A DNA stretch of 64,000 nt from Sphagnum compactum (lineage: Eukaryota > Bryophyta > Sphagnopsida > Sphagnales): NCBI GenBank assembly GCA_965153455.1, contig OZ234497.1, forward strand, positions 19,399,872 through 19,463,871, read 5' to 3'. The notes beneath the pieces were generated by a model. That model searched no databases and was not told the DNA's origin. It saw only the letters and a program-made list of their open reading frames with translations. The translations under genes and the position numbers were made by a program. Below, in pieces: positions 10,758 through 23,299 of the stretch; within the stretch, counting starts at the first letter, position 1; each line of letters starts with the position of its first letter.

Positions 10758-13700
10758 GAAAAAAATAAGTTACTCATGATTTTTGGGGGCAGCACAATGT
10801 TGGTACAATACCACTTTGCATTGCCTAAAGGACAATTGTACAACTTAACTATTAGAGCAGCATGGGTACAATCATCTTTGTGGGAAGAAAAGAGAGATTC
10901 ACCAATGATCTGTTTGTTGGAAAGGGGGAGCCTGGTTATTATATACTACCACCTAGTTCTTCTACTTGTGCCAAAAGTTCTTAAGTGCTCTTTGTGTTCC
11001 TTTCTTTCTGCAATGACCAATTAATTCCTTCTTTGCCACCCCCAAAAGAAAAAGTGCTCTTTGCATATAAGGGTTGAAGTTAGAACTACCCTTCTTCCCC
11101 CCATGACAACCTACCTTCTCTTTTTCCATTGCATTTTCTTTTGAGGAGAATGCCTTGTTCTTTAGGATCAATTCATCCCCATTGTGACTTGGGTGCACAA
11201 CAAGGGAGGCCCAATTTATTTGCACCCGAAAATAACTAAGGAGTTCCAAGTGTGCATTTGGCAGGTGTGGGATGGTTGTCCCAAAAGGTTCACATGAGAT
11301 TGGATTTTTGGCACTAAATTGTGTTTTAGGATTTCAGCTCCATGATTTCCTTGTGATGTAGCTGATCTCTTCTTTAGATTTAGTTGGTCACTCTTGTGAT
11401 CTTATATCCTACTTTTTTGTGGCTTCCCTTGACATGTTTGTTTTGATGCACAAACCTTGCATTGTGTGCATCCATACATATTAGGAAAGCTGTCCAATAG
11501 ACTAACCACTTGGAATTTGTTTGTTAGTAAAACTCAATTCCAAAGATTGAGAAATAAATTCTTCCCTCTGCATAAAAAGACTTAATACATGGTTGTGGTG
11601 CATCAAAGAAAATTGAAAATCTCTATTATCAAAATGATATTTTGTATTATGGCAAATGCTTGTTGGCCACCATGTTTCCTTGAAAGATCTATTCGTGCAT
11701 ACTAGGCCTTCTAATAAGCCACCATTTAATATAGGAATTTCTTGTAACAATAACATGTTGTCAATAATCAAATTATGTGATTTTCTAGATATAAAGTAAA
11801 ACTAAGAAATTGTATCTAAGTTTTTATTTCTCCACTTGAATGACAATGAATGTTTACGACTATTTAAAACAAACTATAACTCCATTGGTTTACATCTTGG
11901 CCTATAAAAGGTACTCAAAAGTGTCAACCTTTTCCTTGTGATGGGCATTGATTATGCTTTTTTTTTGTTGAGCAATTGTAAGCCTCACATGCCATGGAAT
12001 GTTTGGGCATCTTCCCCATTCATGTTCACATGTTCCTCCAATGGTGTTCCAAGATTCCAAAATTGTTTCATTAATTTTCTCATGATATGTTACCCATCTA
12101 AACTTCAATTTGATAGCCCAAAGGGTAAATCAAGACCTGGTCTGAACCTAGCCCTACTAAAGTTCAATATGTCAACTGGTCAATAGAACCCACTTGGGTA
12201 AAAGGGTCAAACATGGGGGAAAGATTTTTTTTCAAATGTGTGATGTATGGCAAATTGCAATCATCCATAAGATGATTTAGCCAAATTTAGTATAAGTAAA
12301 AATTGAAAGGAAAATGTTTAAGGATCCTTGTATATTGGTAAAAGCTATCAAATTTTTAGAATTAAAAATTTACAAAATTTGACAATTAGAAACCCCAAAA
12401 ACATTCATTCATTATTTGCACTTTTGAAAAAAAAACCCACAAAAACACAACATTAGTAAGGTGGATAAAATGGAATCAATAACCTAATCAGGTGGGAAAA
12501 GCCAATCATATTGTGCTTGATTGGGAAACTACTTGTGTGTTTATATTAAAAATATATTTTGCAATAACTAACTTAATTTGGTATGAAAAGTTGTGTTTTC
12601 ACCATTGAATGGAGATTGTCTTACCATTCGTAAAGAAATTTTTGGCTCATGAACACAATTGAAATTTGACAAACCAAGGTCTAGTTTAGCATATCTCAAA
12701 TAGGTAGAAATTGCATTTCCAAATTTGGAGAAAAATCATTTTTCTTGGTTTTATTTTAGTTCCCTTTCACTTTAAAAAATGGATATATCATGAACCTAAC
12801 ACAACATAATATTTTGCATGCATCCTATTCAAACCAAACCATTGACAACCATCTTCAACGATCATGCCATCTTCATGTTTGTTGTGATCATGATTTAAAA
12901 AGGCTAGCTATTGTGACAATGTTAAATAAAAACACACTATCACAACCAATGAACTCACAACTAGCCCTTTCCCATGCTACTTTTGCCATTGCGTGCATTC
13001 AAAGTTGAAGCTAAATAAAATATCCCAATTGTTTTATTGAACCAAGCTTGTGCACTTTCACAAAATTTACAAATGCATGTAGTGTACATTACTTTGTTGA
13101 CATTAAACATCAATTTCCAAGCTTGAATTCAAGCACATCATGGTGTCCTCTTTATGCTTACATATTTCAATTGATGTAGATAGCCATTATTCACATTTGA
13201 AGAAATTGCACCTAAATATACGTCATTTAAATCTACAACTCTTTATAATATCAAAGTCCCCAACCATTTTGGTTTTGTAATTTCAAGAAAAATTGGTTTG
13301 GTTTGGTTTGGGGACAAATGGGGCAAAAACCTCAAAAGGAAGTTTTTTATAATTTTCTTTTGTGGTCAAATTTTCATACATCTTTTCTAAAAATGTTTCT
13401 CAAGAATCCATGATAAGGAATTTATTTTATTTTGTAGCTAAGATAAATTAAATTATTTTCCCTTTATTTGAATATTTTGTTGGTTCAAATATTTAGTAAA
13501 TATGTACAAATGACCATTTTATCTTAAGATGGACATTATTTATTATAAACCTAATATGCACAATGACATTATGCATTAAACCTGCCATAAAAATATTTTC
13601 ACAAATTGAAAGGTCTCTCATATGGAACAGTTTCAAAAAAAAATTGAATTTTCAAATTTAGGAATAGATAAAACTCTAAAAGTTGTGTTAATATAGGGCC

Positions 13701-15125
13701 AAGTATTAAAATGTCCAAACACTACATGTGGTATCTATTTGAAAGATGCAAATGATAAATGCATTATGATCTTGTCAAGTTGAATGTTGTCATGCAAGGT
13801 CGCAAATTCAATTTTAAATCATTAAATCAAATTGCAAATCAATAAGGAACTTTTCAAGGATTGGTGGTTTTGAATGTGAAATTGGGTTGTAATCCAAATG
13901 GTGGAAGGTGTTGAGATGATCATGAATAAATAATTTGTCATGGGGATGAAAGGACAACCAATTAGAAGGGATGAAAGTTGAGGTTTGAATAAAGCAAACA
14001 TAAATTTAATTATGGAAATATGGTGGAATTTAAGCATAGGGATGTGGTTGACAATTGTAGTGTAGCTTTGGTAAGGATGGAAGTTTCAAGAAAAACAAAT
14101 TATAAATTTTGAACTTTAAATTTTTTTCATTTAAAGAACAATTGAAAATACATGTTATTAGTTAGTCTATAATGGCCTTAGCTACACAAGGAGAATTGCA
14201 CTTGATTATTTAGGAAAAAAAAGGGTTTTAATGACCTCCTAAATTTGATTCTAAGAAAATTGATGCAAGACTATTCAAACCCACACCAAAAAATCCCCTT
14301 TCCTTTCCCACACAAACATAAGACTTTGAAAAAGAAATCAAATTTTAAAAGCTTTTGAGATTTAAAAAATTTGATGTAATAAAATTTGTAAGGAAAATAA
14401 ATTCATCAAAATATTGCAAAATACATATAACACAATAGTTTTCAAGGTCGTGAACTTTTTTGAAAGGAATAATTTGGATTGTGAAACACCTAGTTGCTTC
14501 CAATTAGGTTCTACCCTAATCCAACTTTCACCTCAATGCTTGCATGGAATGTCTTAAACTTTAAGAAACTCATATAATACAAACATGGATTCATAATCTA
14601 TCATTTGCTTCCCTTGTTGTAAAATATGAAAAATAGTGACAAATTATATGGATTACCTTCCCCCAATTCATACACTTGAATCAATCACAAATTTTCTTCA
14701 TTACACCGATTTGTTTGCTTATTTTTGCCATGTTGATTAAATGAATTGACTTAAAAACCTCAAATTGCCACACTAGGTTTAGTAATTTTAAATTTCTTCA
14801 CACTACTTTGTTTTTGAAGGTTGTCAAGTTTAATAGTTCTTGCAATTTCTCTTCGCCCTTTACTCATCTATGTGTAGATCTTAGACCTCACGATTTAGAA
14901 CTTGCCATCTAAATTGTTCAAAAGTTTTAACCCATGAGTGTTTGGCATCCCAAGAATCTCCCTAAACAACATATGAATCTCACTTTTGTTTTTTTTTTTG
15001 AAAAACAAAATAAAGAGGACTCATGAATTCACTACATTACGAGAGGACTCGCATAAGTTTACACTAGGGGCATGGGTGGAAGAGGACATTGTTTGAGAAG
15101 TTCTTGAACATAAATGAATGGACAA
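10758..15125. other. AT-rich intergenic DNA, no gene seen
   Basis: Long AT-rich stretch of poor complexity. A few short frames (up to about 95 codons near 10962-11249 and 11502-11771, minus strand) show no motifs, no paired splice sites and no resemblance to known proteins. Probably decayed repeats too old to classify by eye. Confidence 0.6.
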
Positions 15126-15337
15126 ACCACTCCCTTGCATCTTTGATAACACACTAGTGGGAATATTAGGACTTTGAGTGTTTGTGGTAGAAGGATGTGA
15201 ACTAAAATTGTCACTACATTTTATAGTTTTTACCACTTCCTTGCATCTTTGGTAACACATTATCATGAATACTAGGACTTAGAGTGTTTGTGGTAGAAGG
15301 ATGTGAACTTAGATTGTCACTACCTTTTACAGTTTTT
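15126..15337. repeat. Tandem duplication, 106-bp unit, two copies
   Basis: 15126-15231 and 15232-15337 share CTTGCATCTTTG, ACTAGTGGGAATA/TCATGAATACTA, TTAGGACTT, GAGTGTTTGTGGTAGAAGG and ATGTGAACT in order, with scattered substitutions. On the minus strand both copies lie in one open frame rich in Ser, Thr and Pro, but no function can be named. Confidence 0.85.
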
Positions 15338-16350
15338 ATTTAAATCAAAACTAACTTTATTCGAATTCGATTTTGAAAGTTCTTTTAAGGTTGTCATTGA
15401 ATTAAAATGTAAATTACAATTACAATTGAACAAAGCAAAACTAAAAATAGACCTATAATTTTAACAACTTGTAAACACACAAAAATAACAAAATACAACT
15501 TTGAAATGTATAGTGTGTTCATAGGAATAATCATTCACTTTTAAACTGCATCCCGATTCCCTAATCTCGTTATGCTCAACTACACAATTGTAAGGTCACA
15601 CTCCTTCCAACATCCGATCACAATTTCCAACAAAAGCAACGACATTGAATGTTATGCAACTTTCATTCTAACCTCTAGGTTCCAATAGCAAAATTGACAA
15701 CAAAAATTTGTCATCAATATAATCAAAATTGACACACAAAATTGACGACACAACATTTCTATGAATTGAAGTTCAAACTGAAAAGGCCAAATGGCAAAAA
15801 CCAAGACTCTTCAACAAGTTACAAGGATTGCAAGTAATCCTTCAAACCTCAAAGCACTACAATCTAATAAGTGGTAAAATCAAAAGTAGTTCAACTATGG
15901 AAAGCTTCACAATTTAAGGTGTATTTAAAAACAATTCTTTGATGGAACCATTTTGAGGTTTAACAAACTTGATTACATTGTAACATTCAGTTTCAATGGA
16001 GAGCAATCCTTAATCGACTTTAAGCATGTCAATAAGCTCCTACCCATATGGAGGGTACATTTTTGGTGACACAATGAAAATCTAACAACTTCTAACAAAA
16101 AGAGCTTGTCACATGGCATTTTATTGCCAACTAAAAAAACTTTATTTCAAAGTTACTAAAAAAGAAAAATAAAATGTAATAAGAGTACATAGAGTAATAT
16201 AACCTAACATACACAAATAGATATAAAAAATAATTAATAAAAATATATTAAAAAACATACATAGCACATAAGCCATATGTCTACATATACATACATGCTC
16301 ATATACATACGAAATACATACGAGCAAATTTACAGGTATTTGTTGACTGT
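15338..16350. other. AT-rich intergenic DNA upstream of the HAP8-like gene
   Basis: No gene is visible. Around 16240-16325 the sequence is rich in ATACATA/CATATG words. Base composition shifts sharply to GC- and CG-rich at about 16370, which I take as the boundary of the promoter zone. Confidence 0.55.
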
Positions 16351-16369
16351 GCAGTAATTAAAAACAAGT

Positions 16370-16900
16370 AACAGAGGGAGGGAAAGGGCAAGCGGTTACA
16401 CAGCGGGTCTTCTCAAAACCCCGGGCACAACTAGAATCCGGAGGACAAACACGGGAAAACCGCAGTGTGGTGGGCACAGCGACCGGCGGATAATAGGGGC
16501 AGGCCGCTACTGGGGACGGCATTGCAGGCGCTGCGCTTGGGGGCGGGGGGGGTGTGTGGACAGGCGCGCCACAGCTGCCTTCCCATGGGTCCCTCTTCCC
16601 GTCCCCTCCCCCACCCCCGTTGCGCTTGCGCGCGCACCTACGATGCCATCTCTCTCTCTCTTTCTCTCTTTTCTCTGTCTTTCCTTCTCTCTCTTCCTCT
16701 CTCTCTTCCTTTATATCGCTCCCGATTTGTGGCGGCGGCTGCTGCTGCTCATGGGTGGGTGGCGTTGTCCGGATCCGCATCCACCCATTTTATCTTTTTT
16801 TGGGTTTTTTCGTCGCCTAGCCCCTCGGTTTGTGCCCCTGTTGCGCTTGATATAAGTTTGAAACCTGCGCGCCCGGATCGTCGTTTTTCTTCTTCTTTTT
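16370..16900 (+). promoter_or_regulatory. CG-rich promoter zone of the HAP8-like gene
   Basis: This is the most CG-dense stretch of the window, with many GCGC, CCGG and GGCGCGCC words next to AT-rich DNA. TC-rich tracts (16650-16710, 16885-16960), typical of plant core promoters, follow. Two TATA-like words are present on the plus strand: TTTATATC at 16710-16717 and TGATATAAG at 16848-16856. The second precedes a pyrimidine-rich stretch by 25-35 bp, so a start site near 16880 is my preference. Plus-strand orientation fits the gene that begins downstream. Low-complexity frames across this zone are not genes. Confidence 0.4.
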
Positions 16901-18892
16901 TGCTTGCACACGTTCTTCCACAAACCCCATTCTACAGAGCTCCTCCTCTCTCTCACCGATACCTCTGTGCCGTTGCTGGTGCTGGTGCTCTTCTCCTTCT
17001 TCTTCTACTCTTTTTCAGGTTTGCAGCTTTGTTTTGTAGCTTGGTGTTTTGGATCAGCTAGCAGTCGCCTGCTGGCTTGTCTACTATTATTGTCTATTCC
17101 TCTGTGTTTGTTTGTGTGAGCGTGTTTATCTTCAGGTTGTGTTTTTGGTCGAAGTTGCATAATAGTAGTAAGTACATGATCTTGTTGCTTGCAGCTGCTT
17201 TGGTTTCTTCCTCCAGGCGATTTAGGAGGACGTCGTCTTTTGTTGGTGTTTTTGTACTGAGTTTCGACTCCGGGACTGAACAAGTTGTGGTTTGAGTAGT
17301 CGCGCGCTTTTGAGCTGTTGGCTGGTGCTGTCATCAACTTGAGGAGGGAGCTTGCTGCTGCGGCTGTGTGACTCCTGGGGCGACGGCAGAGGTGGGCTGC
17401 CTTTGGAGTTTGTTCTTGGGATTAGTTTTAACGACTTCTCATGATCTGGGTGTGACGCTCACGGTGTTGCTTCGACACTAGTCTTCATCTTGGCTGGCTT
17501 CCATGCTCTCGGTGGGGTTGAGTACTTGTTGAACTTCTCGGTTGGTTGGGAACGAGAAGTTCTATTCCTGCGCAGGTGTTGTGAGAGAGAGAGAGAGAGT
17601 GAGAGAGATCTTTGGCCGGCCGCTAGCTTGCTGCTGTCTTCTTCTTGTAGACAGTGCAGGTGTTCTGGATCCAACTTCGTCGTAGTCATGGTTCCACTGT
17701 TCGTGCTTGCTTCTGGACTACTACTACTACTGCCACAGCCCCCGAAAAAATGCTGAGCTTCCCATGATCACACATGTGGGATCATCGATGTGCATCTTCG
17801 TCGTTGTTGATCTAACTTTGCTCAAGTCTTCCTCCACCTTCCAGAACGACAACAACAAGCTTCAAATGGACGTGTGTAAACCCTAGCAGGTAGAGTTGAG
17901 GAGCTTGCCGCTTGAGAAATTTTGGTCGGTGGAAACTCCTTGATAGCATGGTGATCTGTGCTGTACCGTCACAACACTGTTTGAACAAGGCAGCAGACTG
18001 AGGTTTCGGAGTGTGCACGTTACTGTGTCCATCGTCTCTTCCTAGAAGAAAGAAGAAGAATAAGAAGGCCAAGTCTTAGAGACTAAAGTTCCGTCTTTGT
18101 ATGTCGCTTGCAAGCTTCCCAAAGACCGCGGCAGAAAGTTCTGGTATGTGAAATCTATTTGGTGATCATGCTCATCATAGATTAGAGGTCATCTTTCTGC
18201 TGTTTCCAGAGATGTTTGTGTGTTTCCGCTGATCCAGTTGCAAAGTCCATGAAACATCAAGCGAGATCTCATGTGCAGTATATATGGGACTTGGGTCATT
18301 CTTCAAGAAGTTGCTTGCGCGGTGAACTTGAGTGGGAGTCCAGCAGCAGCAGCAGCAGCAGCATCATGTGGAAGTTGTACCGCATCAGACTGGAGCCAGA
18401 AGCTCCGGGCACGGATCATACATGTACAGCAGCAGCAGGAGCTTGAATGACTGCATAGTTCATGTGTTACTGAAATCATGAGTCCCGGAAGAACAACTTG
18501 GGTTGAGGTGGATCATGGCAGCCGTAAGTCTGCAGGAGTTGTAGTATGGTTGCAGGACGAGGAGGAGGAGGAGCTCTGACGATCGACAATGGGTTTAGAG
18601 GAAATGATGCTGATATCATCATCTCGAATGCTATGTAGAAGAAGGACAACAGTCTGCTGCAACAAGTAAGAAGAACAACAACAACTGTTGCTCAGGGGTT
18701 TGCAGGAAAACATGTTGAAACGCTTGACCAACTGCAAGTTAGTGAGAAGCAGAAGAAGCAGACTTAGTATTATTGGCATGCAGATGTGCGGATCAGTTGA
18801 GATAGACATTGATAGAGTAGTAGCGTTTTGCAGCAGCAGCAGAGGACGAGTAAGTGTAGAGGGAGCCGTCGAAGCTCAGAAGCAGATTGCGA
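16901..18892 (+). other. Probable long 5' leader of the HAP8-like gene
   Basis: About 2 kb of moderate-GC, pyrimidine- and CAG-rich sequence lies between the promoter zone and the first coding ATG. It contains several short upstream frames, a (GA)n tract at 17583-17608 and a (CAG)n tract at 18341-18363. Acceptor-like words such as CTCTTTTTCAG at 17009-17019 suggest introns within the leader, but I could not pair donors and acceptors. Many upstream ATGs would lower translation unless spliced out. Confidence 0.45.
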
Positions 18893-19317
18893 ATGGCTGC
18901 TGGGACATTACGAAGCTTCAAGGGGTCGTCGATGTTGTCAGGGTTAGAGAAGTTACAGCGACCGGCGTTTGTTCAGGAACCACCACCACCACCCATCACT
19001 CAAGCTTCAGCGCATATCTCTATTTGCACGGACGCTACTGCAGCCAGTGAAGTAGAAGAAGAAGAAGAAGAAGAAGAAGAGAAAGAAGAAAAAGAAGGGC
19101 CCACCACCATAGCCGAGCGGGGAGGCGCTGCTGTATGGCTTTGTGTGCAGACGACGACACATGGGGGGACCATGGACAACAAAGCTGGAGACGATGCACT
19201 TGCACTACATACGGATGTCAAAACACAAGATCTGCCCAACATTCCAACTTCCATACAGATCGACGATGGGTACTCTGAAGCAGCTGCAGACAAGAAGTTC
19301 GTGCCGTTCACTATTCG
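18893..19317 (+). other. HAP8-like coding exon 1
   Basis: Starts MAAGTLRSF, has a proline run, then a glutamate-rich stretch from a (GAA)n tract at 19050-19080, and ends FVPFTIR. The donor is CG|GTAGTA at 19318, leaving two bases of the arginine codon. The next exon supplies the third, so phase agrees. Confidence 0.65.
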
Positions 19318-22300
19318 GTAGTAACACAACTTTCTTCTATCTCTTCTTCTTCTTCTTCTTCCTCACCCTTCTCTTCTCATCTTCTCTCTCTCCCTCTCGT
19401 GTCTTCCACCACTGCAGTTACGCAACAACGGGGCTCAGACATACACATAAGTATACAAATCACCACAGCAACTCGGCTTGGATCTATGAGTCTGTCAAAG
19501 TCTCTTGTCAAATCGGTAGCCGCTTATTGTATATGATTGAGCATCATGTGTATGTATTTTCCATCCGCGGATTTCAACTTGCATCGCTGCCAGTCCATCC
19601 TGCATGGTCGGAGGAAAGAACTGAGACCCAAAACAAAAGAAACGAGGGTTTCTGACTCGCATGCCGCTCGAGAGTCGCATCTAGCAGGAGACAGAGAGAG
19701 GGAAAGGTTTGCTAGCGACTCTGGGGTGACGATGTGAGGGCAAGTCGACTTGCTGTTTGCAGCACTTGGGTCTAAAGCACAGTTCATCTTCTCCTCCTTC
19801 TTCTTCTGGAAACACCGTGAACAACATGATCTGTGTCAGTCCCACAGGGTTTGGCGCTGAAATCGCTGTGTCCTTTCTTCGAGCGCTACACGTGCAGCTC
19901 GCTCTTCCAGGCTTATAAGAAGTCTTGTGGCGGGACCCCCTCCCTCTTCCTTTGCCCCTTCATATTCTTCAGCTTTTCTTCCGCGAGAATTGTGTTGCAT
20001 TTGTAATTTTTTTCCATTACATGAGGAGGAGCCAGAGCAGCCAGCTGCAGGAGCTTCTTCAGTGAACGGCTGCAGCTGATCGTCGTGCATGGCTGCTGCT
20101 CAAGGAGATGTTACAGTTGCACTGGACTACAGAAGACTAAGAGCTTTGTACAAACTTGTTCTGAACTTGCTCAGGACTGACATTTTTTGTCTTTTTGTGA
20201 ACTCATCTGAAAGTCCTGCATGGTTGACGATGATCAACTACGCTCTCGCACTGTGGTGGTGACTTCGATTATTTCGTAGACTGTTGTTGTCGCAAGATCC
20301 TCCTTGCTCTATTGCACATGACTACAGTCTTCCTCTCGATGTCTTCTCGCCGGATTTCTATGCAGCAACGAAGAAGACCCACCTTTGAGTTTTGAAAATT
20401 TATGAGAGAGGATTGATGAATACCCATGCAGCGACTCCCTCATCTTGTCTTCTTCTTCTGAACTTCTGTGTATCCATGAATCTTCTTCTTCTTCTGCCTA
20501 CTATGGTAACGTGACATTCTTGAGCTGAAAGATAATCTGGCTATGGATCTCTACCTAGCTGGATATGATTTCTTAAGATTTGCAGCAGTGCAGTTCGCAT
20601 CAGCAACAGTATAAAGAGGGTTTACATGATATTTGTGAGCTTGTGAAGATTGTTTTCCCCAGCTCCAAATGTGCAATCCTAACAGAAGGAAGGAATGGGT
20701 CGTCCAGAAAACTGCGTGCAAAGCTTGCTAAAGTGGTGATGTATGGTTTGATTGCAATTTTTCCCAGGGGTTTTGTAGCAGCAGTGCGGGAGACAGATTT
20801 ACGACAGACATGGCCATTCACTGAAGGATTACTCAGGTGGCGGACGCAGTGCAGAGGTGACCAGCCGGGCATTCTGCCACCGCTTGATTCTGCTATACCC
20901 TTCAAACACACAGTTTCTTCTATCCGAGATCACTTGAGCGACACTCTGGTTCTCCGTCCGCGAGAGCAGCCGCTGGATCGTTCCATTGCAGCAACTGTCA
21001 AGGAGAGTAGTACAGAATTTTACAAAACTAAGGACAACTTCTTATATGCTAGTAGTACTACTACTGCTACTGCTGATGCTGCAAGAAAGGAAGAGCTTGC
21101 AGAAGAAGAGATCATCCAGACAAGGCTAAAGGGACACGACAACAACACTTCACAAGAAGTTGTTGAAGCAGCTGTAGAAGCTTCTTCAGCTAGTGAGCTT
21201 GAGAGGAAGCTCGATCAAAGTTCTGTAGAGCTGGTCCAAGCTCTTAGACGACCACCCTCCTCCTTATCTGTGGTGACAGCAGCAGCAGTTTGTGGTGAAA
21301 TTCTTGCTGCAGGGCCTGATCAACCTTTGTCAGCGAGTGCAATGCGGCTGCGTGCACATGGAGGTGGTGCAGGATCGGTAGCACCACCTCCTCCTCCTCC
21401 AGTAGTAGAGACAGTCCTAGACTTGCAAAGGAAACAAGCACAGACTATTCAACAAAGGGATTCTCGGGCAACACGACATGATCTGCAGGAGAATGGCTCA
21501 GACCGTCTTCTGCCGTCTAACGTTGACTCGGCGATGGTGAGCAGCAGAGGTAACGGTGGGTCTGCGGGAATCGACGAGAGAGCAAGTAGACTATCTGCCG
21601 ACAAGCTGCAATCAGAGCATCAAGGGTGTGATGCAGGTAGTGCAAGATCTCAGAGGTTTGTGGAGGGTACTATGACGACAAGCAGCGCGTCGGATCGCCG
21701 GATAGAAGCAGCGGAAACTGTAGATGATGATTTTGCAGCTAGATCAGAGAGATCATCACAGGTGGAATCTGAAGCTAGAGCTCAATGGGTCTCAGGATCT
21801 AAGCGTCGTCGTCAGGAAGAAGTTGAAGAAGTTGCAGTGGGGTTGATGAGATCAGTGTCAGTGGACCCAGATGATGAAGAAGAAGAAGATTCAGCTAGTT
21901 TGGAAGTTGAGGAGTCTGGGAAACTATCTGCAGCTGGGTTGGAGGTACAACAAACAGCAGGAGAGAGTGTGATGAGCAAGCATTCAGGCTCAGCAGCCTC
22001 CGCTCAGGGGAAGAACTTGGCGGACACTGCGGGGCCGAGCTTGGTTCAATCTCCTTCAGCAGTTCAGCCGGCGGCCGTGAGAAGTTGTGTTGCTGCAATT
22101 GAGTCCAGCAGGTCGCAGTCTAAGACGACTTCTTCTTCGCAAGTTCTGGAACCGGCCATGAGAAGCAGCCCCGGGCTTGTTGTTGCAGTAAATCCTCCAG
22201 CTCCTGGTTTCATCGCCGGTGGCGGCGGTGGAGGGGAAGAAAGGGTGTGTCCAGTGTGTCGAGTGTTCGCATCCCCTTCCTACACTGCCTTGAATGTCCA

Positions 22301-23078
22301 CATTGATCAGTGCCTTGAGCAGGATGCTCCTGCAGCAAACTCCATGGACAGGTTGCAGAATCGAACTCAAACCTCGCAGCAACAGCAGCAGCAGCAGGGA
22401 AGTCGACAGCAGAAATTCAAGGTGAAGACACAGAAGAAGCGATCGATGGCGGATCTTTGTGCTTTCGCCCCGCGACGAGATCTGCAGGAAGATTCAGGCA
22501 AATCCGGATCTGGTAGTAGAGAGTCCAGCCCAGCAGCAGCAGATTCACCTGAGATCGCTGGTCCTGCAGCGCGAAGGCAGCAGCACCCAGAGATTCGCAG
22601 GCAACCGCGAACAGCTTTTGTCCGTGGAGCTGGTCCAGAGCCGCCTGCTGCAGCAGTAACAGCTCCAAAGAAAGTACGGAGTTACGGCTCTGCACCCATG
22701 ACCGCTGCCGTTGCTGGCAGATTCGCTGGGCCCACCACCGCCGGTGCTGGCACGCATCCTCAGGGAGGAGGAATCCTCCTGCAGCAGCACAGAGCCGCCA
22801 AGAAGCAGCGGCTCTCCACGACGACTTCGGATTCTGCTGCCAATTCCAACTTCCCCCAGCTCAAGCGACCCATCTCTGCCATAGATCAGGAGCAACAGCA
22901 GTGGGATTCTTCTGACCTCCACACGAAGCACAAGCGACGCAAGCTGCTGTCCGGTAAGCACGCCACCACTGTTCGTGTGAACTCGAGCTCCAGCCCCACT
23001 GTCAGCACAGGCGTCAAGAAGACCAGTACCAGCTCTGTGGTACGTACTTTCTTCTTCTTCTGCACCTTCCCGCAGCCG

Positions 23079-23121
<43 letters not shown>

Positions 23122-23261
23122 TCTCTCGTGCCACAACAACAACAACAATACTAGGACGCAGCCTGGTTCCGTCATGGCGTGAAAGAGCGACGCTGTTGTT
23201 ATAGATCCAACAAACACCATCGACAACTTTGGTGCAGACTTTGGAATCTCGAAGCTGCTGA

Positions 23262-23299
<38 letters not shown>

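Noticed and set aside
16358-16780. 140-codon minus-strand frame rich in Glu, Arg and Pro over the promoter zone
   Set aside because: It is the complement of TC-rich and CG-rich low-complexity DNA. No motif, and several overlapping frames of equal length exist on both strands.
20580-20767. Upstream part of the long open frame, as coding sequence of the HAP8-like gene
   Set aside because: It starts at a TTG, has no family resemblance, and a good acceptor at 20767 in matching phase with exon 1 shows it is the end of an intron.
23040-23204. Continuation of exon 2 frame through the (TC)n tract
   Set aside because: It begins at a strong GTACGT donor and encodes only Ser-Leu repeats. Exon 3 joins in phase without it.
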